From assembly GCF_014642175.1 (NCBI RefSeq), contig NZ_BMIL01000003.1, forward strand, positions 62,001-126,000: DNA of 64,000 nt, in the 5' to 3' direction. This DNA comes from Pedobacter quisquiliarum (GTDB lineage: Bacteria > Bacteroidota > Bacteroidia > Sphingobacteriales > Sphingobacteriaceae). The notes under the pieces were generated by a model that did no database searches, had not been told where the DNA came from, and saw nothing but the letters and a program-made list of their open reading frames with translations. Below, one piece after another: positions 17,755 through 26,471 of the stretch (positions within the stretch are counted from its first letter, which is position 1; each line of letters starts with the position of its first letter). Made by a program: the position numbers and the translations under genes.

Positions 17755-18516
17755 TTGAAAATAACCTTTTTAGGCACAGGAACTTCACAAGGCGTACCCG
17801 TAATTACCTGCAGGTGCGCCGTTTGCACATCAAACAATTTCAAAGATAAACGACTCCGAACCTCCGTGCTGGTGGAAACAGGCGACAGGACCATCGTGAT
17901 TGACAGTGGTCCGGATTTTCGTTACCAGATGCTTCGTGCTGGCGCCACGGATCTGGATGCCATTCTTTTCACCCACGAACATAAAGATCACGTAGCTGGC
18001 ATGGACGATATCCGTCCCTTCAATTATATGCTGCACAAGAACATTGATGTTTATGCGTCGCCGAGGGTGCAGGAAGCACTTCGCCGGGAGTTTTCATACA
18101 TCTTCTCCAACGTGCAGTACTTAGGATTGCCTAGAATAAACCTGAACACAATAGATGATGCTCCATTTTCAATTGGATCCAAAACCGTTGTCCCATTGAA
18201 CATCATGCACTACAAGTTGCCGATTCACGGCTTCCGGATAGACGATTTTAGTTACATCACAGATGCCAAGACGGTCCCTGAAGCAACCATGGAACAGCTT
18301 AAAGGTACTCGTGTTTTGGTCGTGAATGCTTTACAGCGTGGCGAGCATATCTCACATTTTAACTTAAAGGAAGCGCTTGATTTTGCCGCGAATGTTGGGG
18401 CTGAAAAGACCTTTTTAACGCACATTAGTCACAATCTTGGTCGCCATGAAGATGTTGAACGTGAGCTGCCTCCTAACGTATACCTCGCGTACGATACGCT
18501 AAGTCTCTTTATTTAA
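17755..18516 (+). CDS. MBL-fold metal-dependent hydrolase, TTG start
   Basis: A 253-aa metallo-beta-lactamase-fold protein. The strand MKITFLGTGTSQGVP opens the fold, a CRCAVC cysteine pair follows (about 20-25), and the metal site reads THEHKDHVAGMDDIRP (about 74-89). Further ligand histidines lie in MHYKLPIHGF and LTHISHNLG. The layout resembles PhnP-type cyclic phosphodiesterases, but the substrate is unknown. The start must be TTG at 17755: there is no upstream ATG or GTG that keeps the first beta strand, and the next in-frame Met would remove much of the fold. It is 18 nt after lolA-like. Confidence 0.86.
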   Translation: MKITFLGTGTSQGVPVITCRCAVCTSNNFKDKRLRTSVLVETGDRTIVIDSGPDFRYQMLRAGATDLDAILFTHEHKDHVAGMDDIRPFNYMLHKNIDVYASPRVQEALRREFSYIFSNVQYLGLPRINLNTIDDAPFSIGSKTVVPLNIMHYKLPIHGFRIDDFSYITDAKTVPEATMEQLKGTRVLVVNALQRGEHISHFNLKEALDFAANVGAEKTFLTHISHNLGRHEDVERELPPNVYLAYDTLSLFI

Positions 18517-18563
18517 AACAAAGAATATATTGCCTGTGTTAAAAGTTTTAAAAGAAACTTATT

Positions 18564-19175
18564 ATGGCATATTCCGAAAACAAACCCGCAAGAAGTAATT
18601 GGCTACTGATCGTAATTGTACTGATTATAGTGGCCCTTATTGCCTTTTATTTTTTAAGAGGTAAGAGCAATCCTGAAGTTGTTGCAGAAGCAGCGAGTGA
18701 TTCAAGTACCGTGGAGAGCACCATTAATGCACAATGGAGTGGCGTAGACCAGATGAATCTACCGATTGAAAGGTACGATGAGTTGGAAGATGCAGACATT
18801 GAAGTTCATGGAAATGAGCAGTACGCAATCTACAGCATCTCAGAAGCGGTATTATTTGATTCCGGTCAAAGTCAGCTTAAGACAGGGGCAGATGCGAAAT
18901 TGCAAAGTGTTGCCAAGTCAGCCAAGCAAAGGTACCCGGGTACGGAAATCAGAGTGCTGGGGCATACAGATGCGAGTGGTGACAAGGCTTCAAACAAACA
19001 ATTGGCGGAGGCACGTGCCGAAGCGGTAAAATCCTGGTTAACCAGCAAGGGTGATGTAAATCCAGACCGGATATCCATCAATCCGATTGGCGAATCAGAG
19101 CCTGTGGCTACGAATTCCACTGAAGCAGGGCGTGAGCAAAACCGTCGTGTAGAGATTGCGATTAAGAAGAAATAA
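18564..19175 (+). CDS. OmpA-domain protein with N-terminal membrane anchor
   Basis: A 203-aa protein. One membrane helix (about 13-31) is followed by a spacer of about 60 residues and a C-terminal OmpA domain (about 90-203). The peptidoglycan-binding signature is seen in RVLGHTDASGDKASNKQLAE and ends with REQNRRVEIAI. It should sit in the inner membrane, or in the outer membrane if the helix is cleaved, and bind peptidoglycan. It is convergent with the lone receiver gene at one base distance. Confidence 0.88.
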   Translation: MAYSENKPARSNWLLIVIVLIIVALIAFYFLRGKSNPEVVAEAASDSSTVESTINAQWSGVDQMNLPIERYDELEDADIEVHGNEQYAIYSISEAVLFDSGQSQLKTGADAKLQSVAKSAKQRYPGTEIRVLGHTDASGDKASNKQLAEARAEAVKSWLTSKGDVNPDRISINPIGESEPVATNSTEAGREQNRRVEIAIKKK

Positions 19176-19595
19176 TTAGCGCTGCAGGTGTTCTTTAACA
19201 ACCTCCTGTAGTACAGCAGGGATCAGAGGCTTTTTCAGCAGTTTAACGACGTATGGATTAGCCTCTGCTCTTTGTATATCACTGAAGTCCAGTGTAGAGG
19301 AAAGCATCGCGATGTTGCATCCCTCAGTAAATGATACAGGTAGTTTCTTGTAGTGATCAAGAAATTCGAAGCCGCTCATTTCCGGCATCTGTATATCCAG
19401 TAAAATGAATTCAGGTAATCTTTCTGGCGTGGTAAGATGCTGTTTTAGATAGTTCAATGCTTCCTCTCCGGATCTGCAAACTACAATATCTTCGAACGTT
19501 TTCGTAAAGGCAACGATCTTCCCATTGATTTTCAGGTCAATATCGTTGTCATCAATCAGCATGACGATTTTAGATGAATTAAGTGGCTTTACCAT
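19176..19595 (-). CDS. Lone CheY-like receiver protein
   Basis: About 139 aa, one receiver domain: VMLIDDNDIDLKI near the start, phosphoacceptor Asp in ILLDIQMPEMSGFEF, and a C-terminal KLLKKP with the conserved Lys. There is no output domain. An earlier ATG at 19625 would add 10 residues and lengthen the overlap with the preceding kinase gene; I prefer 19595, which overlaps the kinase stop by 17 nt. It ends the Rv1355c-like/GNAT/7TM-kinase operon and is a likely phosphate acceptor from one of the two kinases. Confidence 0.85.
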   Translation of the reverse strand: MVKPLNSSKIVMLIDDNDIDLKINGKIVAFTKTFEDIVVCRSGEEALNYLKQHLTTPERLPEFILLDIQMPEMSGFEFLDHYKKLPVSFTEGCNIAMLSSTLDFSDIQRAEANPYVVKLLKKPLIPAVLQEVVKEHLQR

Positions 19596-20664
19596 TCGGG
19601 ATTGTAATTTTAAATGTCGTACCAATGGCCAGGTCCGATGTCACTTCAATTTTACCATTGATCCTGGTAAGCGCTTCTTTGACGATGAATAAGCCTAGGC
19701 CGCTACCATGGTGGTTTTTACTCTTGAAAAACTGGTTAAAAATCTTCTCCAGATGATCATTCAAGATGCCAATGCCATTATCACTGATCGTGATCTCCGC
19801 GCGTTGTACATCTACGTCAATGTCGATATTTACAAACTTATTCGGTTCTGTTGATTTCTGATACTTGATCGCATTGTTGATGAGGTTGCCCAGGATTACT
19901 TCAATACGGAATGCATCATTGTAAAAGCCCACCGGCTGATTGATCTTCACGTTGAACTGCGTATCCCGGTCAGAGTAGGAGTAGAGGCTGATAAGTTCAG
20001 ATACCAGGATTTCGAATTCCACTGGACTATGTTCCGCTACATTCTTATTGTTCTTGTAATATTGAAGGGTTTTCTGGATATAGAAATCCAGCTTATTGGA
20101 ACATATTTCAATCAGATTCCAATATTCACCGCTGGAGTTGTAGAGGCCTTCCATCTTTACCAGGTTAACAATCCCGATTACGGAGACAAGTGGCGCCCGA
20201 AGTTCATGGGAAATGCTATAGATAAACCTATTGAGCTCGTCGTTGGTCTTTTCTAGTTCCGAAACCTTGTTGCGAAGGTCGATTTTAGCTTTGTAGGCAT
20301 CGTAGGCATTCTTAATGGAGTTATGAAGTTCAAGATCGCTCCAGGGCTTGGTGATGTATCTGTAAACGTCACCATGATTTATCGCGTCTGCAAGTGCCTC
20401 GATGTCCGTGTAACCAGTTAGTAAAATACGAACAGGATCAGGATACGTGTCTTTAATGCTTTTGAAGAATTGTACGCCAGTGGTTTCTGGCATCTTCTGA
20501 TCCGCAATAATCACATTGATGTCTATGTTCTGCAAGATCAATAAGCCTGCTGCGGCTGATGTGGCGGTATATATTTCATATTGCCGCCTGAAGCTTGCCT
20601 TGAAGGCTTGTAGATTATGTTCTTCATCATCGATGTAGAGAACCTTAACAGACGGAGTATCCAT
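19579..20664 (-). CDS. Receiver-histidine kinase hybrid, soluble
   Basis: A 361-aa protein: N-terminal receiver (about 5-120) with acidic pair Asp12/Asp13, phosphoacceptor Asp55 (IIADQKMPETTG) and Lys106 in YITKPW; a coiled coil (about 125-150); a HisKA dimerisation helix with His153 in SISHELRAP; and an HATPase domain with N-box NLINNAIKYQ, DNGIG and GSGLGLF. No membrane segment is seen. The receiver resembles those of the two divergent receivers (25939 and 26472) closely enough to suggest duplication. It starts 14 nt after the 7TM kinase gene, so the two kinases are likely co-expressed and may form a relay. Confidence 0.9.
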   Translation of the reverse strand: MDTPSVKVLYIDDEEHNLQAFKASFRRQYEIYTATSAAAGLLILQNIDINVIIADQKMPETTGVQFFKSIKDTYPDPVRILLTGYTDIEALADAINHGDVYRYITKPWSDLELHNSIKNAYDAYKAKIDLRNKVSELEKTNDELNRFIYSISHELRAPLVSVIGIVNLVKMEGLYNSSGEYWNLIEICSNKLDFYIQKTLQYYKNNKNVAEHSPVEFEILVSELISLYSYSDRDTQFNVKINQPVGFYNDAFRIEVILGNLINNAIKYQKSTEPNKFVNIDIDVDVQRAEITISDNGIGILNDHLEKIFNQFFKSKNHHGSGLGLFIVKEALTRINGKIEVTSDLAIGTTFKITIPNGKAT

Positions 20665-20678
20665 GATAAATCCCTTTT

Positions 20679-22829
20679 CTAATTTACAGGCAATGTAATA
20701 ATAAATTCAGTACCCTCGCCAACATTAGATAAAACATCAATGTTGCCTCGATGACTTTCTATAATTCTGAACACGATGGACAAACCTAAGCCGGTACCTT
20801 CACCAACATCCTTGGTGGTAAAGAATGGTTCAAATATCTTTTGTTTCGTCTCTTCAGTCATACCTGAACCGGAGTCTTTGATGCTGATCTTCACGAAGCT
20901 TTCTTCCTGCCATGTACGCACCGTAATCTGCTCTTCCTCACGCTGTGTATCTTTGTTTTTTATAGCATGAATACCGTTGGAAATGATGTTCATGAACACC
21001 TGATTGATTTTTCCAGGTAAGCACTCTACAAGCGGAATATCACCGTATTCTTTTGTAACCTTTAGGTTGGATGGAAAAGTACTGCGCAACAGCACGAAGG
21101 TGGAATCTATCCCTTCATTTAGATTGATCGGTTTGGTATCACTTTCATCTAGTCGACTGAAGTTTTTCAAGCTACGGATGATTTCTGCGGTACGTTTTGC
21201 ACCTTCATCAATTCCAGAAAGCAAACCTTTGATTTCTGTTTGCACGAAATCCAGGTCAATTTGTTTTTTGAACTTATCAATTGCGTTAAGTTGGTCCTGG
21301 ACGTTTGCAGTAACATCCAGCGCTTCGTACTTGGTGATGATTTCATTAAGGTCATCAATGTCCAACTGCAGCGGTTTGATGTTTGCGGTCACGAAGTTAA
21401 TTGGGTTGTTGATTTCGTGTGCTATACCGGCAGTAAGCTGGCCCAGGCCTGCCATTTTCTCGGATTCGACAAGTTGTGATTGCGCGTCCTTTAAATCGCT
21501 CAGGGTCTTTTCTAATGCATCAGTAGATTGCTGCAACTCCAGCGTACGCTCCTGAACTTTCTTTTCCAATTCGAAGTTCTGTTCAAGAATCAGCTTTTCA
21601 TTTTCCAGGGAAATTCTGAGTGCCGCCTCTTGTGAGGCTTCTTTTTCTTTCTTAAGGATGTTGATCTTATCTGCAAGTGCGAATGACAGCAGGGTAACCT
21701 CTAAGGCTGAGCCAAATGGCATCATGTTATAGGTGTACACATTATAAGGTAGAATATTATAATCCTTAAGCACGAAACTACAAACGCCGAGCAGAAACAC
21801 ACTCCAGCCAATTAAGAAGAATTTCGCTGGCTTGTAGCCCCGTCTGTATATCAACCAGGCAACAATTAACATGAATACTGCAGCGAGCATTGCTGTTAAC
21901 TGGATAATTTGATAACCCCAGTTCAAGTGCCCTGAAAATGCGGCTACCAGCGCTACTATATAAGGAATATAAAAGAAGGTGCCAATACGATGCAACACCG
22001 GATAGTAGTGCTTGGTATGCAGAAACTGCTTCATGAACTCAATCGCCGACATTGCCGCAAGCGAGCTCAGAATATAGACCGCATAGGTCGAAATCCACGT
22101 GTTTTCTGGCCAAAGGAATTTAAAGGTATAACCCTGAAAATTAGCTTGTGTAATCCCAATAATGAATATGTAAATGATATAGTAGAGGTAGCTCCGGTCC
22201 TTTGTAGAAAGGAATAGGAAAAGATTATAGATGAACATCACAGAAATGATCCCAGAATAGATCCCGAAGATGATCGAATACGTCTGCACACCTTTAACAA
22301 GCGCTTCACTCTTTGCCAAACTTAGTGGCACCTGTAGCTGCTCACCACCGCTTAACTTCAAGTAAATCGTGTAAACAGAAGTCGTATCTATATCAAAGAC
22401 AAAGGTGTAGATTGGGTTATCAAAATGTCTGCTCGCGTAAGGGACACGGTCACCGGTATGTTCTTCCTGTACAACTTTGTTAGTTTCATTTACTAAATAG
22501 AAATCCAGATAGTCGATGGTTGGAAGTGGTACTTGAAGTATTACCCGGGGATCTCTATTGACATTTCGTAGCTTAAACTTCAGCCAGTATGTGTTGTTTG
22601 ATGCACCAAGATTTGGTACGTCATTTTCTACTTGTTGAAATTGTGTGCTCTGTAGAACATCCTTTATTTTCAGGCTGCTGCTACTGTCGACAAGCATTTT
22701 CAATTTTTGACCGAAGTTCCGTTCTACGACCTCATTATCCATCAAGATTGTGTCTTGCGCCTTAACTGAAGTACGAAGTAGGCAACAAAGCAGGATGCTT
22801 GTTAGATAAAAGTGCCAGTGTTTAAGCAT
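20679..22829 (-). CDS. 7TM-DISM sensor histidine kinase
   Basis: A 716-aa kinase. A signal peptide (MLKHWHFYLTSILLCCLL...) leads to a periplasmic 7TMR-DISMED2 beta-sandwich (about 30-175), then seven membrane helices (about 180-395), a long coiled coil (about 395-455), a HisKA region with His471 in GIAHEINNPINF, and an HATPase domain with N-box NIISNGIHAIKN and GEGTGLGLSIVF. The DISMED2 fold is carbohydrate-binding-like, so a soluble ligand in the periplasm is plausible. Its start overlaps the acyltransferase stop by 8 nt, which ties its synthesis to that gene. Confidence 0.92.
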   Translation of the reverse strand: MLKHWHFYLTSILLCCLLRTSVKAQDTILMDNEVVERNFGQKLKMLVDSSSSLKIKDVLQSTQFQQVENDVPNLGASNNTYWLKFKLRNVNRDPRVILQVPLPTIDYLDFYLVNETNKVVQEEHTGDRVPYASRHFDNPIYTFVFDIDTTSVYTIYLKLSGGEQLQVPLSLAKSEALVKGVQTYSIIFGIYSGIISVMFIYNLFLFLSTKDRSYLYYIIYIFIIGITQANFQGYTFKFLWPENTWISTYAVYILSSLAAMSAIEFMKQFLHTKHYYPVLHRIGTFFYIPYIVALVAAFSGHLNWGYQIIQLTAMLAAVFMLIVAWLIYRRGYKPAKFFLIGWSVFLLGVCSFVLKDYNILPYNVYTYNMMPFGSALEVTLLSFALADKINILKKEKEASQEAALRISLENEKLILEQNFELEKKVQERTLELQQSTDALEKTLSDLKDAQSQLVESEKMAGLGQLTAGIAHEINNPINFVTANIKPLQLDIDDLNEIITKYEALDVTANVQDQLNAIDKFKKQIDLDFVQTEIKGLLSGIDEGAKRTAEIIRSLKNFSRLDESDTKPINLNEGIDSTFVLLRSTFPSNLKVTKEYGDIPLVECLPGKINQVFMNIISNGIHAIKNKDTQREEEQITVRTWQEESFVKISIKDSGSGMTEETKQKIFEPFFTTKDVGEGTGLGLSIVFRIIESHRGNIDVLSNVGEGTEFIITLPVN

Positions 22830-23514
22830 AGCTAGGAATCACTAATTGATAGTCAATTTCTATGTCGCCCCTTGGGCCGGTTTCTATTGTTGTTTGGACG
22901 GGGTTTGTTCTCAGATCAAAGATGCGGTCTCTGTCGAATGCTTCTGCAGTTTCAAGTGTCTCTGCATTCATCTTCCGTAGGACACGAGCAATGTAGTTTT
23001 CATTAGGGTAGACAAACTCGCCGGCATTACCTAGTGAATCTTCAACGATAAAGCCCACTTTACGAACCATTGGTAAAGTATAATCTGCACATATCGTGAA
23101 TAAAGAGGAGAGCCCGATCTGGTTAACGATTGCAATTCCTGCACGAACAAGGAGGATGCTGATGCCCATACCTGCAACGCTCTTTGCATTCCAGAGGCCA
23201 CACAGCTCGCCGGTCCCGTGTTCTGCATATTCGTTGATCACAATGGCTACCCTCGGGTCCATATAACCCACCGCTGCTTCTACTGGGAGGGGATGAACGC
23301 CATCGGCAATGTGGACGCGCACGCCACCAACAACTTTGCCGTCCTCTGTTTCGGCAACAATTCCATGTACATTCGGCAGGCTCATCCAATCACGGTTATT
23401 TGTTGTGATGTTCGTAATCCCATAATCCTTTAGAACCTGAACGTGTTCGGCTAAATATTCTTCACAGGTTTCAGGGTCGTTAACAGCTGTAAAAGATCGA
23501 AAAGTCAATTTCAT
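22822..23514 (-). CDS. GNAT-fold acyltransferase, autoinducer-synthase-like
   Basis: A 230-aa protein that looks like a GNAT-fold acyltransferase: a beta strand with EDGKVVGGVRVHI (about 60-72), a motif-A-like segment GELCGLWNAKSVAGMGIS (about 102-119) and a following strand-helix SLFTICADYTLPMVRKVGF. The architecture recalls N-acyl amino acid synthases and LuxI-type enzymes, which share the GNAT fold, but I cannot show close homology. It lies between the E1-like/nitroreductase fusion (11 nt upstream) and the 7TM kinase (8-nt overlap). I infer that it acylates a small metabolite; substrate and donor are unknown. Confidence 0.68.
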   Translation of the reverse strand: MKLTFRSFTAVNDPETCEEYLAEHVQVLKDYGITNITTNNRDWMSLPNVHGIVAETEDGKVVGGVRVHIADGVHPLPVEAAVGYMDPRVAIVINEYAEHGTGELCGLWNAKSVAGMGISILLVRAGIAIVNQIGLSSLFTICADYTLPMVRKVGFIVEDSLGNAGEFVYPNENYIARVLRKMNAETLETAEAFDRDRIFDLRTNPVQTTIETGPRGDIEIDYQLVIPSYA

Positions 23515-23525
23515 TTGTATGAATG

Positions 23526-25820
23526 TTATATGATTTGGAGGATTTCGTCCAATGGTTTCCTTAATGAACGTACGCTGGCTTCGTCAGCATATGATAATCT
23601 GAACATGAAAATTCCTTGTTGATCCACAAGCTGCGGGAAAACGCCCTGGAGCTGTTGTTGCAATTTCTTTAGCGCAGTACGTGCCGCAGTGGGAAGTTCT
23701 GCACCATTGCCCTGGTTTAGCCTGGCAAATAGAAACAGCGGGGCTGATATTGGGTGGAAGGAAAGGTTCTGCAAGTTGGCTTGTAACCATACACGCTGAA
23801 CGGCTTCACCACCTTTGATAAAGTTCTTTGCTTCGTAGGTTGGCATGGTGATCAGCCCGATTGCTGAAGAAGATTTGATACCATCTCTGGAAAGCTTTTC
23901 AAAAGCACTACCGCCACCCCAGCGATTCAGGAGCTTAATAACCTCTGGACTTTTTGCAACAAGCAAGCCGGTCCGATCGGTTTCTGAGAGTTCAAGTGAT
24001 TTGATATCCAGACCATCTTTTGTTGAATGCACCGCGGCGTCTGTCCATCTTACTTCCTTTGTGTAGAAGTCGTGGTGCCCCTGCGGATGCAGGAAGCGAA
24101 CCCGCTCTACTCCAGCTACGATTTCCGCGATAGCATCTATTTTTTCCTTGTCTTCAACGATCTGAATGGATGCACCGCCATTTGAACCTACTGCATTGGT
24201 GAGTGTTCTCAGGATTTCATCCTCGATCTTTGATCCGGTTCCTTGTTTTCTGTTTGTTAGTCGTTGCGTAATTAATGGCGCAAGTTCCGGCAAATAGGTT
24301 GTTCCCTGTGCAGGTGAAAATGAGCATGCAGCAACAAGTCGCTTGTGATTAGGGGCTGGGAATAAAGCATAGTTCATTTCAAGATTTAGCTGCCCGGCTT
24401 CAATTTTTAGATTTTCTATCGCCGTCCCAAAAGCAATGTTGGAAGTGATGTTGTCAAAGTCTCCCCATGAAATGGAGTGCTTTTCATCATGGAACAAGAA
24501 TAACTTTCCAGCATTTGCGACCCATTTCCAGGGCTGGTTATTACCTGCTGAAGGCGCAAAGAGCGCTGCAGATACCAGCTGCTTGATTTGTTCTTCGGTT
24601 AATTGCACACTTTGTTGATCGTCAACTTTGACAGCAGCAATGGCGCTCTCGATTTCCTCCGTTGTTAACGGCTCCGCTGTTAAATCTTTGACCTCGTACT
24701 CATTATCCGCTTTCGGTGTTTTATCACCGATAAGTTCTTCAATATCGATCCAGTATCTTCCGGATTCATGGTATTGATCAAGAATAATCCGACGGCACAC
24801 ATCTGCACACAAGGCGCCACCAAGTGTTACAGCTGACGCCAGCTGTGGCCATGTGGTAATGGATTGTCCAACTTCAATCATCGAAGCTTTCAACCGGTTC
24901 GACAAAGTCTCCACGCCAATCATTGCCAATAGGAAAGGTACTTTTTCTTCGTTCGTTTTTAAATATTTTACTTGTGTATGGTCCAGGTGTTCAATAAGCC
25001 CGTGTAAAATGGGGCGGTCTGGCTCTAAGTCGAATCGTTCTACATCCACTGTACCGCGATCACTTGCATCCATTACGACCGGGATCCCCAGAGATTTTGC
25101 TTTATGACGGAGCAATATTTTAATATCAAGGCCGTCACATTCATCTACAATCACATTCAACTTACCACCTTCTGTGAAAAAGCGATCCATGTTTTCTTCC
25201 GTCAAGCCATCGTTGAAGCAGGTGACTTTCAGGAATGGGTCAATTTCTTTAATCTCACGCGCCACAATCACTACTTTCGGTAGGCCCAGGCTTTGTACAC
25301 CTGTACGGATGCGGTTTAAGTTTGAAAGCTCCAATAAGTCAAAATCTGCCAACCTGATCTCACCAAACCCTCTTTCCATTGCCATGGTTACAGATACGGA
25401 CTGACCAACAGATAGTCCGACCACACCTACAATTTGCTTTCCAAGTACATCACGTTCTTCGGGTGTAATCTTGTAAACGTTCCTGTTGGTGCGCATGCTT
25501 ACGAATTCTTCTTCATCAAGCAGGTGTACCAGGCGTTCAGACCAAGGATAATAAACCCACACGCCATAATCTTCCATGCTCAGGTCACCTAAATGCAGGA
25601 GCTTCAAGGCATGCATTTGTTGAGGTTCTGGCTTTTTCTTAGGGTGCTTTGATTTGATCAATTCATCAAGTTGCGAATCCAGTTCGTCATGTATCCTGAT
25701 GTGCGGTTTGGAAGTCAACAGCGCTTCTAGCTTGTCTCTGTCCTGTGGATTGTAAATTCGAAAGAATTCCGGTTCGTAGGATAGATCTTTATCCACGGTA
25801 AGGTTGGTGAGTGTTAACAT
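23526..25820 (-). CDS. Rv1355c/MoeY-like fusion of an E1-type (ThiF) domain and a nitroreductase
   Basis: A 764-aa protein. An N-terminal region (about 1-115) of unknown fold precedes an E1/ThiF Rossmann domain (about 118-375) and a flavin nitroreductase domain (about 395-764). E1 features are GLSVGQ (135-140; the usual GxGGxG is altered), ADFD (158-161), SNLNR (166-170), Lys182 and Asp229; the zinc-binding CxxC pairs of MoeB/ThiF are absent. The nitroreductase starts with APSAGNNQPWKW (422-433) and has ITQRLTNRKQG further on, like the Acg-type group. The layout matches the protein named Rv1355c (MoeY) of mycobacteria, whose function is not established. No ThiS/MoaD-like GG-tail protein is nearby, so a small-molecule substrate is more likely. 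Confidence 0.82.
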   Translation of the reverse strand: MLTLTNLTVDKDLSYEPEFFRIYNPQDRDKLEALLTSKPHIRIHDELDSQLDELIKSKHPKKKPEPQQMHALKLLHLGDLSMEDYGVWVYYPWSERLVHLLDEEEFVSMRTNRNVYKITPEERDVLGKQIVGVVGLSVGQSVSVTMAMERGFGEIRLADFDLLELSNLNRIRTGVQSLGLPKVVIVAREIKEIDPFLKVTCFNDGLTEENMDRFFTEGGKLNVIVDECDGLDIKILLRHKAKSLGIPVVMDASDRGTVDVERFDLEPDRPILHGLIEHLDHTQVKYLKTNEEKVPFLLAMIGVETLSNRLKASMIEVGQSITTWPQLASAVTLGGALCADVCRRIILDQYHESGRYWIDIEELIGDKTPKADNEYEVKDLTAEPLTTEEIESAIAAVKVDDQQSVQLTEEQIKQLVSAALFAPSAGNNQPWKWVANAGKLFLFHDEKHSISWGDFDNITSNIAFGTAIENLKIEAGQLNLEMNYALFPAPNHKRLVAACSFSPAQGTTYLPELAPLITQRLTNRKQGTGSKIEDEILRTLTNAVGSNGGASIQIVEDKEKIDAIAEIVAGVERVRFLHPQGHHDFYTKEVRWTDAAVHSTKDGLDIKSLELSETDRTGLLVAKSPEVIKLLNRWGGGSAFEKLSRDGIKSSSAIGLITMPTYEAKNFIKGGEAVQRVWLQANLQNLSFHPISAPLFLFARLNQGNGAELPTAARTALKKLQQQLQGVFPQLVDQQGIFMFRLSYADEASVRSLRKPLDEILQII

Positions 25821-25864
25821 TTTGACAAAAATAGATTACGGCTTGAAATTTCTAATTATGTTCG

Positions 25865-25897
25865 CAAAAATAGTTTAATTTAATAGAGAATTAGCAA
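25865..25897 (-). promoter_or_regulatory. Promoter of the Rv1355c-like operon
   Basis: On the minus strand TTG (25897-25895) and TATTTTTG (25872-25865) are 22 nt apart, matching the Bacteroidota consensus; the start codon is 45 nt downstream. A second TATTTTTG box (25833-25826) lies only 5 nt before the ATG and would give a nearly leaderless transcript. On the plus strand CACTTTTG (25915-25922) may serve the divergent receiver gene. Confidence 0.6.
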
Positions 25898-25938
25898 TTA
25901 TAGATGTAATTACTCACTTTTGTACCACATTATTTCAC

Positions 25939-26403
25939 ATGAACACTAAAGAAATCAATATTTTATATATAGATGATGAAGTTCACAATCTGAATGCCTT
26001 CAAAGCTTCTTTTCGCAGGACATTTAACGTATTTACCGCAGAATCTGGTAAGGAGGCTTTGCCAATTCTGGCTGCTGAGGACATACACATCATTCTTACC
26101 GACCAACGGATGCCCAACATGACGGGTGTCGAGTTTCTCGCATCCATTCTGGAGACCTATCCGGACCCCATTCGCATCCTCTTAACGGGCTATTCAGATC
26201 TTACCGCTGTAGTTGATGCCATTAATAAAGGTCAGGTATACCTTTACATTACTAAGCCTTGGCAGGAAGAAGAATTAAGACAGAATCTGGAAAAAGCATT
26301 TGAAGTTTTTGACCTTAGAAGGCAGAACAAGCAGCTTACAGAAAACTTGTTGGTTGTAAATAGCCAGCTCGAATTCATGCTTCGTCAGAAATTGATATCT
26401 TAA
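25939..26403 (+). CDS. Receiver-domain response regulator (paralogue 1)
   Basis: A 154-aa protein with one receiver domain (about 6-125) and a helical tail. It has NILYIDDEVHNLNAF at the start, phosphoacceptor Asp55 in IILTDQRMPNMTG, the LLTGYSDL switch region and Lys in YITKPW. The helix-rich C-terminal tail (about 125-154) has no known output fold. It is closely similar to the next gene and to the receiver of the hybrid kinase (19579-20664). Divergent from the Rv1355c-like operon, it is a probable partner of its kinases. Confidence 0.9.
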   Translation: MNTKEINILYIDDEVHNLNAFKASFRRTFNVFTAESGKEALPILAAEDIHIILTDQRMPNMTGVEFLASILETYPDPIRILLTGYSDLTAVVDAINKGQVYLYITKPWQEEELRQNLEKAFEVFDLRRQNKQLTENLLVVNSQLEFMLRQKLIS

Positions 26404-26471
26404 AACTCGCATTGAAGCCGAACAATGAATTTACTTAATCTTTTTTTTAACCTCCAAAAACGACCCGCATA

